Shown here one piece after another: positions 28,382-36,647 of a stretch of 64,000 nucleotides of DNA. The notes beneath the pieces are model-generated. The model was not told the origin of the DNA. It did no database searches and was given only the letters and a program-made list of their open reading frames with translations. This DNA is from Pseudomonas protegens (lineage in GTDB: Bacteria; Pseudomonadota; Gammaproteobacteria; Pseudomonadales; Pseudomonadaceae), in contig NZ_CP031396.1 of assembly GCF_003363755.1 (NCBI RefSeq), positions 1 through 64,000 of the forward strand. The letters are read 5' to 3'. Position 1 is the stretch's first letter. Each line of letters begins with the position of its first letter. Made by a program: the position numbers and the translations under genes.

Positions 28382-30067
28382 ATGAGCATCTTCGACTACA
28401 AAAATGCCCTTGGCGGTGCCGGCAAAGCCCAGTACAGCGATGCCATCACGCTGGCCTTGTATGCTTCATCGCCCACCGGTGAAGCCCTGCCGGGCACCTC
28501 ATGGCGACCGATGAGCGCCTCGCAACTGGGCTACCAGGGCAACATCAGCGCCCAGGGCACCATTTCCGGCGAGCAGTCTTCGGTCGGCGACGCTCAGGTC
28601 GAAATCCTGGGCAAGTACGATGCCACCGGGCAGTTGCTGTCCATCGGCATCAGCTTTCGTGGCACGGATAGCCTGGCGGACGGGATCAACGACCTGCAGG
28701 CGGCCTTTGTTCCGGGTTTTGCCGACAACTACAGCCGCTTGGCTTTCGACCAACTGCTGGGCAAGGTTGCCGCCTTCGCCAACGCTCAGGGCTTGAGCGG
28801 CAATGATGTGCTGGTCACCGGGCACAGCCTCGGCGGCCTGGCGGTCAACAGCCTGGCGGCCATGAGCGCGGAGCATTGGGGCGGGTTCTACAAGGACGCC
28901 AGCTATGTGGCCTTTGCCTCGCCGACCCAGAGCGCCGACAGCCAGCAGGTGCTGAACATCGGTTATGAAAACGACCCGGTGTTCCGCGCGCTGGACGGGA
29001 CCCATTTCAACGCCTCGTCCCTGGGCACCCATGACAAGCCACAGGAGTCGGCCACCAACAATATCGTCAGCTTTACCGATCACTATTCGTCGTTGTCCGG
29101 CAAGCTGGTGCCCCAGAGCATCCTCAACCCCTGGTCCTGGTCGGCCCATAGCGCGGTCGACTACGCCGCGGGGCTCAACCGCGTGATCAATTCGGACTTC
29201 TATGACCTGACCCTTCGCGATTCGACGGTGGTGGTTTCCAACCTGTCCGAGGACAAGCGCGACCAGGTCTGGGTCAAGGACCTGAATCTCTACGCCGACC
29301 AGCACAGCGGCAGCACCTTCATCATCGGCACCCAGAGCAACGACCTGCTGCACGGTGGCAAGGGCAACGATTACCTCGATGGCGGGGCCGGTGATGACCG
29401 TTTCCGCGACGACGGCGGCTACAACATCATCCATGGCGGTTCGGGTCATAACGTTTTGCAGCTGCAGCAGCCGCTGAAGAACTTCTCGATTGCCAATGAC
29501 GGCGACGGCACTTTGTACATCCGCGATGCCTATGGCGGCATCAGCATGACCCGGGATATCGGCGCCCTGGTCAGTCACGAGGCCGGGAGCTGGTGGCAAC
29601 TGCTCGGCAAGGACGTCAGCTATAGCGTGACCGCCGACGGCTTGCAGAACGGCAACCAGTGGACCGCCTACAACCACTCCCTCAATGGCGATGCCTATGG
29701 CAATGCGCTGGTGGCCAGCGTCAATGGCGATTGGCTGTTCGGCCATGGCGGCGACGACCTGCTGAGCAGCGATAAGGCCAACGTGACCTTTGTCGGCGGT
29801 GCCGGCAACGACGTCATGTACTCCAGCGGAGGTGGCAGCAACACGTTCCTGTTCAGCGGCAACTTCGGCCTCGACCTGATCCACGGCTACCAGAGCAACG
29901 ACAAGCTGGTGTTCATGGGCGTGCCCGGCATCGATGCCCATTACGACTACAGCCAGCACCTGTCCCAGAGCGGCAACGACACCTTGCTCAAGGTGGGCGA
30001 CTACTCGGTGACCCTGGTGGGCATCGGTATGGAGGGGCTCAACGGTTCAGGCATCGTGTTCGCCTGA
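28382..30067 (+). CDS. pueB: PueB-like family I.3 lipase / polyurethanase, type I secreted
   Basis: A 561-residue extracellular lipase/esterase of family I.3. The nucleophile elbow GHSLGG is at residues 147-152 with S149. RTX repeats (GGKGNDYLDGGAGDDRFRDD near 328, and later GGAGNDVMYS) bind calcium, and the C-terminus is the hydrophobic, uncleaved type I secretion signal. There is no N-terminal signal peptide. The size and position match PueB (about 565 residues) of the polyurethane-degrading P. chlororaphis/P. protegens locus. AAGGAG lies six bases before ATG 28382, and the gene follows aprF by 48 bases, so it should be exported by AprDEF. Activity on polyurethane is known for the family, not shown here. 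Confidence 0.88.
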   Translation: MSIFDYKNALGGAGKAQYSDAITLALYASSPTGEALPGTSWRPMSASQLGYQGNISAQGTISGEQSSVGDAQVEILGKYDATGQLLSIGISFRGTDSLADGINDLQAAFVPGFADNYSRLAFDQLLGKVAAFANAQGLSGNDVLVTGHSLGGLAVNSLAAMSAEHWGGFYKDASYVAFASPTQSADSQQVLNIGYENDPVFRALDGTHFNASSLGTHDKPQESATNNIVSFTDHYSSLSGKLVPQSILNPWSWSAHSAVDYAAGLNRVINSDFYDLTLRDSTVVVSNLSEDKRDQVWVKDLNLYADQHSGSTFIIGTQSNDLLHGGKGNDYLDGGAGDDRFRDDGGYNIIHGGSGHNVLQLQQPLKNFSIANDGDGTLYIRDAYGGISMTRDIGALVSHEAGSWWQLLGKDVSYSVTADGLQNGNQWTAYNHSLNGDAYGNALVASVNGDWLFGHGGDDLLSSDKANVTFVGGAGNDVMYSSGGGSNTFLFSGNFGLDLIHGYQSNDKLVFMGVPGIDAHYDYSQHLSQSGNDTLLKVGDYSVTLVGIGMEGLNGSGIVFA

Positions 30068-30597
30068 TTCAGCCTCGGCCGGGGGAGCGCCGGATTCGCT
30101 CCCCCGGGCTTTGCGGACCTTGAACCCAGAGGGCGTCGGGGTGGCTCCCCTGAAGTCGCCGGCAACACCCTGATCCGTCCTGGATGGACGATCGAACAAC
30201 AACAAAAAACGAGAAGTCATCAACATGGATGTCAGATGTCATCAGTTCAACAGGCTGGCGGGCACCCCGTGCCTGGCGTTTGCCGCAGGCCTGCCGTTGA
30301 CGGCCGCCCAACGCCGTTCGGCACACCGGCCAGTGGGGCGTTCCCGCCCCCTATGCCATCGGCGCTCTGGCGCTAGCCATGGCACCTTTCCCTTATCTGA
30401 ACAACCAGCAAGCCCAGCAGGTGCTGCCCAGTCCCGTGCGCCCGTGCGCCTGTGCGGCTGCGTTGGCGCGCCTGGGGTGTTGGTGAGCGACACAAGGGTG
30501 TTGGAGTCAATCTGCAATGGCGTTTCCACGACGTCATTCGAGCGGCGGGCAGGGAGCCTGTCAGGGTCATTTCGCAACACAACTAAGGAAGGTCGTA
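30068..30597. other. 530-base gap between pueB and the S8 protease; terminator and possible gene remnant
   Basis: After the pueB terminator (30079-30107) an open stretch begins at ATG 30225 with a signal-peptide-like start (LAGTPCLAFAAGLPLTAA) and then runs into Arg/Pro-rich sequence unlike a real protein. A different frame near 30320-30480 reads GQWGVPAPYAIGALALAMAP. The switch between two plausible-looking frames suggests the relic of a small exported protein or of a decayed second protease gene, but neither piece is recognisable. The last 20 bases hold the AAGGAAGG site of the next gene. Confidence 0.35.
30079..30107 (+). terminator. Strong hairpin after pueB
   Basis: Perfect 11-bp GC-rich arms, CCGGGGGAGCG at 30079-30089 and CGCTCCCCCGG at 30097-30107, enclose a seven-base loop 11 bases after the pueB stop. 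GGGCTTTG follows, a weak T-tract. This is the most convincing intrinsic terminator in the window and would close the aprDEF-pueB transcript. Confidence 0.75.
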
Positions 30598-33500
30598 GTG
30601 AAGCAAGTCAAACGCAAGGATGGCGCGGTGCTTGGGCAGGAACGTGGGTGGTTGCCCCTGGCTCCGGCCCTGTTGGGTTGGATGGCCTTGATGGGCACAG
30701 CCCAGGCGGCGCCCTATGTGGAGAACGGCCGCCGCGGTGATGCCGCGAGCTGGCGCAGCAGCGAGTTCAAGGCCGATTGGGGCCTGGGGGCGATTCATGC
30801 CGACAGTGCCTATGCCGCCGGTTACAGCGGCAAGGGTGTCAAGCTGGGGATCTTCGACCAGCCGGTGTATGCCCAGCATCCGGAGTTCGCCAGCCCGGGC
30901 AAGGTGCTGACCCTGGTCACCAGCGGCACTCGTCAATACACCGATCCCTATATTCCGGTGCGGGCCGGCGATGCCTTCGTCTATGACGGCCGACCTTCGG
31001 TGGGCTCGGACGGCAAGCTGGGTTCTCACGGTACTCACGTCGGCGGGATTGCCGCCGGTAACCGCGATGGTGGGGCGATGCACGGTGTGGCCTTCGACGC
31101 CCAGATCATCAGCGCCGACAACGGCGATCCCGGCCCGGAGGACGGCATCATCCTCGGTAACGATGGCGCAGTGTACAAGGCCGGCTGGGACGGCCTGGTG
31201 GCCAGTGGCGCGCGGATCATCAACAACAGCTGGGGCATCGGCATTACCGAGCACTTCAGCAAGGGCGGTCGTGATCCGGCGTTCCCGCACTTCACCCTGG
31301 ACGATGCCCGGGCGCAGTTCGCGCAGATCCAGCCGTTGCTGGGCAGCTTGCCGGGCGGCGCCTACGACGGGGCGATCGCCGCAGCCCGCAGCGGGGTGCT
31401 GACGATTTTTGCCGCCGGCAACGATTACAACCTGAACAACCCCGACGCTATCGCCGGGCTGGCCTACTTCGTGCCGCAGATTGCCCCCAACTGGCTGACC
31501 GTGGCGGCCTTGCAGCAGAACCCCGACACCAGCAGCGCCGATCCCTACGTCATCAGTACCTTTTCCTCGCGTTGCGGCTACACCGCGAGCTTTTGCGTGT
31601 CGGCCCCCGGCACCCGGATCTACAGCTCGGTGATCGGTGGCACCAGCCTTGCGAACATGACCCTGGGCTACGCCAACAAGAACGGCACCTCCATGGCCGC
31701 GCCCCATGCGGCCGGTGCCGCGGCGGTGCTGATGGAGCGTTTCCCCTACATGAGCGCGGCACAGGTGGCCAGCGTCCTGCGCACCACGGCCACCGACCTG
31801 GGTGCCCCGGGCATTGATGCCTTGTACGGCTGGGGGATGATCGATCTGGGCAAGGGGATTCGCGGGCCCGGCATGCTGGTGACCGAAGCGGATATCCCTG
31901 AGGAGTTCCGTATCCAGGGCGGCTACGGTTCGACCCAGTTCGTTGCTGACCTGCCGGGCTATGGCGCGCTGCTGGATGTCGGCAAGCCGACCCAGCGGCG
32001 CTGCAATGACATCAGTTGCGTACTGGATATCTGGAGCAACGACATCAGTGGCCACGGCGGCCTGACCAAGCAGGGCGTCGGCACCCTGGTGCTCAGCGGC
32101 GCCAACACCTACGCCGGGCCGACCCTGGTCAATCAGGGGCGGCTGGCGGTCAACGGCTCGCTGCTGTCGGCGGTGACGGTGAACGCTGGTGGCATCCTCG
32201 GCGGCACGGGCCGCGTGGGCGCACTGACCGCCAACGCGGGCGCGATTGTGGCTCCGGGCAACTCCATCGGCACCTTGCATGTCAGCGCCGATGTGAACTT
32301 CCTCCCGGGTTCGACCTACGCGGTGGAGGTGTCCCCCAGCGGCAGCGACCGGATTGTCAGCGACGGTCAGGCAACCCTCGGCGGGGCCAGCCTGGCTCTG
32401 GAGCTGGAAAACCCGGGATTGTCCCTCAATGCACAGCGGGTCCCGAGCCTGGTGGGGCGGCAGCTGGATATCCTCCAGGCCGCCAATGGCGTGCAGGGCA
32501 GCTTTGGCCCGGTGCTGTCCAACTCGCTGTTTCTGGGGGGCAACCTCAATTACAGCGCCGGCGGTGTAAAGCTGGCGGTGGCGCGCAATGCCACCTCGTT
32601 CAGCAGTATCGGCCTGAGCCCCAACCAGCGTTCGGTGGCCGATGCTGCCGAGCAACTGGGGGCGGGCAACCCGGTGTATGAAAGCCTGCTGCTGGCCGCC
32701 AGCGCGGCCAGTGCACAACAGGCCTTCGAGCAACTGTCCGGGGAAATTCATCCGGCCGTTGGCAGCCAGTTGCTCAATGACAGCCGCTACCTGCGTGACG
32801 CGATGGGTGAGCGGCTACGCCAGCAGGGCGGGGACGCGGTGCCTACCGTCGAGGGCGGCGAGCAGGGGCTGTGGCTCAAGACCCTGGGCGCCTGGGGCAA
32901 GGCCGACGGCGGCCAGGATCGAGCCGGCTACACCAGCTCCATCGGCGGCCTGCTGGCCGGTGTCGACGGGCAAGTGGACCCGAGCACCCGCCTGGGCGTG
33001 TTCACCGGCTACAGCGACAGCTCGCTGAGCATGGGCGATGGCCGGCATTCTTCGGCCAGCATCGACAGCTACCACCTGGGCGCCTACGCCGGACGCGAGC
33101 TTGCGCAACTGCGCCTGAGCCTGGGCGGTTCCTACAGCTGGCACCGCATCGCCACTCGGCGCGAGCTGCAATACGACGAGGTTGCCGATCGCCAGAAGAG
33201 CAAGCGTGATGCCCGCAGCCTGCAGCTGTTCGGCGAGGCGGCGTGGCACCTGGATCTGCAGCCCATGGCCCTGGAACCCTTTGCCAGCCTGGCCTATGTG
33301 CAGGTGGACAGCGAGCGTTTCAAGGAACACGGCGGCGCCACGGCACTCAAGGGCGATAGCGACAATCGCGAGGCTTGGCTCTCGACCCTGGGCATGCGCG
33401 CCGGCAAGCAGTTGCAGTTGTCTTCCGGGCAGACTGTGGAACTGTCCGCTACCCTCGGCTGGCAGCACAATCTGAGCGCCACCGGCGCCGACCAGCATCT

Positions 33501-33690
33501 GGCGTTTGCCGACGGTGGACAAAGCTACAAGGTGCAGAGCCTGTCACTGGACCGCGATGCGGCGGTCGTCGGTGCACGGGCGGGCATTGCCCTGGGTCGA
33601 CAGACCCGGGTCAATCTGGATTACAACGGGTTGCTGGGCAGCCGTGACCGGAACCATGGGGTCGGCTTGACCCTGGACTGGACTTTCTAA
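30598..33690 (+). CDS. S8 subtilase autotransporter serine protease
   Basis: A 1030-residue type Va autotransporter. A long signal region (about 38 residues, LAPALLGWMALMGTAQA) is followed by a subtilase domain with the triad D87 (GIFDQPV), H144 (GSHGTHVGG) and S365 (NGTSMAAPHAAG). A beta-helical passenger with an autotransporter repeat (GVGTLVLSGANTYAGPTLV) follows near 500-530. The C-terminal beta-barrel covers about residues 760-1030 and ends in aromatic F (LDWTF). The GTG start at 30598 has AAGGAAGG five bases upstream; the open frame extends further but without a site. It does not need AprDEF. A homologous protease gene lies at this place between pueB and pueA in related strains. Confidence 0.92.
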   Translation: MKQVKRKDGAVLGQERGWLPLAPALLGWMALMGTAQAAPYVENGRRGDAASWRSSEFKADWGLGAIHADSAYAAGYSGKGVKLGIFDQPVYAQHPEFASPGKVLTLVTSGTRQYTDPYIPVRAGDAFVYDGRPSVGSDGKLGSHGTHVGGIAAGNRDGGAMHGVAFDAQIISADNGDPGPEDGIILGNDGAVYKAGWDGLVASGARIINNSWGIGITEHFSKGGRDPAFPHFTLDDARAQFAQIQPLLGSLPGGAYDGAIAAARSGVLTIFAAGNDYNLNNPDAIAGLAYFVPQIAPNWLTVAALQQNPDTSSADPYVISTFSSRCGYTASFCVSAPGTRIYSSVIGGTSLANMTLGYANKNGTSMAAPHAAGAAAVLMERFPYMSAAQVASVLRTTATDLGAPGIDALYGWGMIDLGKGIRGPGMLVTEADIPEEFRIQGGYGSTQFVADLPGYGALLDVGKPTQRRCNDISCVLDIWSNDISGHGGLTKQGVGTLVLSGANTYAGPTLVNQGRLAVNGSLLSAVTVNAGGILGGTGRVGALTANAGAIVAPGNSIGTLHVSADVNFLPGSTYAVEVSPSGSDRIVSDGQATLGGASLALELENPGLSLNAQRVPSLVGRQLDILQAANGVQGSFGPVLSNSLFLGGNLNYSAGGVKLAVARNATSFSSIGLSPNQRSVADAAEQLGAGNPVYESLLLAASAASAQQAFEQLSGEIHPAVGSQLLNDSRYLRDAMGERLRQQGGDAVPTVEGGEQGLWLKTLGAWGKADGGQDRAGYTSSIGGLLAGVDGQVDPSTRLGVFTGYSDSSLSMGDGRHSSASIDSYHLGAYAGRELAQLRLSLGGSYSWHRIATRRELQYDEVADRQKSKRDARSLQLFGEAAWHLDLQPMALEPFASLAYVQVDSERFKEHGGATALKGDSDNREAWLSTLGMRAGKQLQLSSGQTVELSATLGWQHNLSATGADQHLAFADGGQSYKVQSLSLDRDAAVVGARAGIALGRQTRVNLDYNGLLGSRDRNHGVGLTLDWTF

Positions 33691-33800
33691 GACCCAGGCA
33701 ACGGATGTGCAAGGTGTTGTACAGGTCCTCCAGACCCGGAAACGGGGCCTGCGAGGGCCTGAGCTTTCTCTGACAATTCCAACAAAAGAGAGGCAATACC

Positions 33801-35654
33801 ATGGGTGTCTTTGACTACAAGAACTTCACCGCAGCCGATTCCAAGGCGCTGTTTTCCGATGCGCTGGCGATCACGCTGTATTCCTATCACAACCTCGACA
33901 ACGGCTTCGCCGTGGGTTACCAGCACCATGGCTTCGGTCTGGGCCTGCCGGCGACCCTGATCACCGCGCTGATCGGCAGCAGCGATTCCCAGGGCGTCAT
34001 CCCCGGTATTCCCTGGAACCCGGATTCGGAGCAGGCCGCCAAGGACGCGTTGCACCAGGCCGGGTGGTCCACCCTCAGTGCCCAGCAACTGGGCTACAGC
34101 GGCAAGGTGGATGCCCGGGGCACCTTCTTCGGCGAGAAGGACGGCTACGGCACGGCCCAGGTGGAGATCCTCGGCAAGTACGATGCCCAGGGCCACCTGA
34201 GTTCCATCGGCATCGCCTTTCGCGGCACCAGCGGCCCTCGGGAATCGGTGATCGGCGACACCATCGGTGATGTCATCAGTGACCTGCTGGCCGCCCTGGG
34301 ACCCAAGGACTATGCGAAGAACTACGCCGGTGAGGCCTTCGGCAAACTGTTCGCCGATGTGGCGGCTTTTGCCCAGGCCAATGGTCTGTCGGGCAAGGAC
34401 ATCCTGGTCAGTGGCCACAGCCTGGGCGGGCTGGGGGTCAACAGCCTGGCGGACCTGAGTGCCGATCGCTGGTCCGGGTTCTACAAGGATGCCAACTACA
34501 TCGCCTATGCCTCGCCGACCCAGAGCAGCAGCGACAAGGTGTTGAACATCGGTTATGAAAACGACCCGGTGTTCCGCGCCCTGGACGGTTACAACTTCAA
34601 CCTGTCGTCCCTGGGGGTGCACGATGCCCAGCAGGACTCGGCCACCAACAACATCGTCAACTTCAACGACCATTACGCCTCGACCCTGTGGAACGTGCTG
34701 CCGTTCTCGATCCTCAACATCCCCACCTGGATTTCTCACTTGCCCACCGGCTACGGCGATGGCCTGACCCGGGTGCTGCAGTCGCAGTTCTATGACTTCA
34801 CCAGCAAGGACTCCACCATTGTCGTCGCCAACCTGTCGGACCCGGCCCGGGGTAGCACCTGGGTCCAGGATCTGAACCGCAACGCCGATACCCACAAGGG
34901 CAGCACCTTCATCATCGGCAGCGACGGTAACGACCTGATCCAGGGTGGGGGCGGCAACGACTACCTGGAAGGCCGCGACGGCAACGACACCTTCCGTGAT
35001 GACGGCGGCTACAACATCATCCTCGGCGGCAAGGGCAGCAACACCCTGGACCTGCAGCACTCGGTGAAGGACTACAGCTTCGCCAGCGACGGCGCCGGGA
35101 CCCTGTACGTGCGCGACGCCAGCGGCGGGATCAGCATGACCCGCGACATCGGCGCCATTCAGAGCAAGGAGCCGGGGTTTCTCTGGGGCCTGTTCAAGGA
35201 TGATGTGGTCCACCAGGTCACCGACCAGGGGTTGAAGGTGGGCAGCCAACTGACCCAGTACGCGTCTTCGGTGAAGGGGGACGGCGGCGACAACCTGCTC
35301 AAGGCCCATGCCGGCGGCGATTGGCTGTTCGGCCTGGATGGCAACGATCACCTGATCGGCGGCAAGGGCAACGATGTCTTCGTCGGTGGCGCCGGCAATG
35401 ACCTGATGGAGTCGGGTGGGGGCAACAACACCTTCCTGTTCACCGGTCATTTCGGCCAGGACCGCATCCTCGGCTACCAGAGTGGCGACAAGCTGGTGTT
35501 CATGGGGGTGAGCGGCGTGCTGCCGGACCAGGACTATCGGGCCCACGCCAGTAGCAGCGGCAATGACACCGTGCTGACCTTCGGCCATGACTCGGTGACC
35601 CTGGTGGGTGTCAGCCTCGCGCACCTCAACGGCTCGGGCATCACCCTCGCCTGA
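33801..35654 (+). CDS. pueA: PueA-like family I.3 lipase / polyurethanase, type I secreted
   Basis: A 617-residue extracellular lipase of family I.3, the same length as P. chlororaphis PueA. The GHSLGG nucleophile elbow is at 205-210 with S207, the position known for this family. The RTX block starts near GGGGNDYLEGRDGNDTFRDD (about 377-396) and recurs near GGAGNDLMES. The C-terminal secretion signal resembles that of PueB. It is a clear paralogue of the 561-residue lipase at 28382, carrying an extra segment around residues 30-90 and 145-175. ATG 33801 has AGAGAGG upstream. It is probably exported by AprDEF although the protease gene separates it from that operon. Confidence 0.92.
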   Translation: MGVFDYKNFTAADSKALFSDALAITLYSYHNLDNGFAVGYQHHGFGLGLPATLITALIGSSDSQGVIPGIPWNPDSEQAAKDALHQAGWSTLSAQQLGYSGKVDARGTFFGEKDGYGTAQVEILGKYDAQGHLSSIGIAFRGTSGPRESVIGDTIGDVISDLLAALGPKDYAKNYAGEAFGKLFADVAAFAQANGLSGKDILVSGHSLGGLGVNSLADLSADRWSGFYKDANYIAYASPTQSSSDKVLNIGYENDPVFRALDGYNFNLSSLGVHDAQQDSATNNIVNFNDHYASTLWNVLPFSILNIPTWISHLPTGYGDGLTRVLQSQFYDFTSKDSTIVVANLSDPARGSTWVQDLNRNADTHKGSTFIIGSDGNDLIQGGGGNDYLEGRDGNDTFRDDGGYNIILGGKGSNTLDLQHSVKDYSFASDGAGTLYVRDASGGISMTRDIGAIQSKEPGFLWGLFKDDVVHQVTDQGLKVGSQLTQYASSVKGDGGDNLLKAHAGGDWLFGLDGNDHLIGGKGNDVFVGGAGNDLMESGGGNNTFLFTGHFGQDRILGYQSGDKLVFMGVSGVLPDQDYRAHASSSGNDTVLTFGHDSVTLVGVSLAHLNGSGITLA

Positions 35655-35662
35655 TGGACCTG

Positions 35663-35693
35663 CAGCGTGGGGCTCGCAACGGGCTCCACGCTG
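35663..35693 (+). terminator. Hairpin after pueA
   Basis: CAGCGTGG at 35663-35670 and CCACGCTG at 35686-35693 form perfect 8-bp arms nine bases after the pueA stop. The inner GGC/GCC may lengthen the stem. It is followed by ACTTGG rather than a T-run, so the terminator call is moderate. Confidence 0.6.
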
Positions 35694-35823
35694 ACTTGGC
35701 AAGAAAATCGTGACCTGTCGGTCGGTTGGCGACTCAAATACTTGTAAAACCCAAGCCTGGTCATGCGTTACCCAAGGTATTGAGCAGTAATCGATTCAAG
35801 GAAAAGGCAGGAGAGTGTTGACA

Positions 35824-36204
35824 GTGAGTAATAGCAAGAGGTGTGCGGGCGGACTGGTGCTGGCCCTGTGGGCGCTCATGGCATCGGCCGAAGAGCTGCC
35901 TCAGAGCTCGATTCTGAAACGTTACGGAGTCACCCCGGATCAATTGCCGGCCGGCCAGCCGGCGCCAGCCGAGAAAGAGGAGCCGGCACCCAGTCGCTTC
36001 AATCTGCAGCCGGAGCAACCCATTGCAAATTTCCGTCTGGGGGACGGCAAGGCGCCAGAGAGCACGGGCAACATCAGTATCGATAACGCCGAAGCCCGGG
36101 AGCGGCAGCGCTGCCAGCAAGTGCGTGACGAGATGTCAAAGCGCGGCAAGCCCCTGGGGATTGTCTGCGAGCCGGGGCAGGGACCCTTTCCCTGGTCGCA
36201 CTGA
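35824..36204 (+). CDS. Small exported hypothetical protein
   Basis: A 126-residue protein with a hydrophobic N-terminal signal (CAGGLVLALWALMASAEE) and a short proline/alanine-rich linker near residues 45-60. The C-terminus has two cysteines (RCQQVRDEM and GIVCEPGQG) that could form a disulphide. Candidate starts are GTG 35815 and GTG 35824; AGGAG at 35809-35813 is ten bases before the second, which is chosen. I do not recognise a family. It lies between the lipase terminator and a convergent lipoprotein gene and is probably periplasmic. Confidence 0.6.
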   Translation: MSNSKRCAGGLVLALWALMASAEELPQSSILKRYGVTPDQLPAGQPAPAEKEEPAPSRFNLQPEQPIANFRLGDGKAPESTGNISIDNAEARERQRCQQVRDEMSKRGKPLGIVCEPGQGPFPWSH

Positions 36205-36218
36205 GGTGCACGGCTGAA

Positions 36219-36443
36219 TCATTGTTCCTGGCGAACGGTGGCCACATCGTCCGCCTTGACCCGGATGGTCTTGCCGGAAATGTCCTGGAATTCGTAGAAG
36301 CCATCAGCGGTCTTGGTCTTGGGCTGGTCCCGGGTCAGGTACTGGGTACCGTTCTGCAAGGTCACCACGGTGGGTGAGGCGCAGCCGGTCAGGGCCAGGG
36401 CGGCGACACTGGCCAGGAGCAATCCCAGGTTCTTCACATTCAT
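36219..36443 (-). CDS. YgdI/YgdR-type small lipoprotein
   Basis: A 74-residue lipoprotein precursor. The signal peptide ends in a lipobox LTGC (C21), and the mature part (SPTVVTLQNGTQYLTRDQPK, then KTIRVKADDVATVRQ) is the compact SH3-like fold of the YgdI/YgdR family. The function of the family is unknown. It is convergent with the preceding small gene and is transcribed from the 204-base gap upstream of the FAN1-like gene. Confidence 0.85.
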   Translation of the reverse strand: MNVKNLGLLLASVAALALTGCASPTVVTLQNGTQYLTRDQPKTKTADGFYEFQDISGKTIRVKADDVATVRQEQ

Positions 36444-36647
36444 ATAGACCTCTTATCGGTAGGGGTATCCGTGTTGCGCCGGACACTATAAGCATGGCCC
36501 CTTGGTGTCGTGAAGACGACGAAAGTTCGCCTGGGCACTGGAAAAATCTTCTTCCCGCCATTTATCCAATAGTGTTTGCCAGACCGGGGCGTCGGCTGTT
36601 ATCTGTACGCATAACCAGTATCAGTCCAGCCGTGGCGTCTTCGTTCA

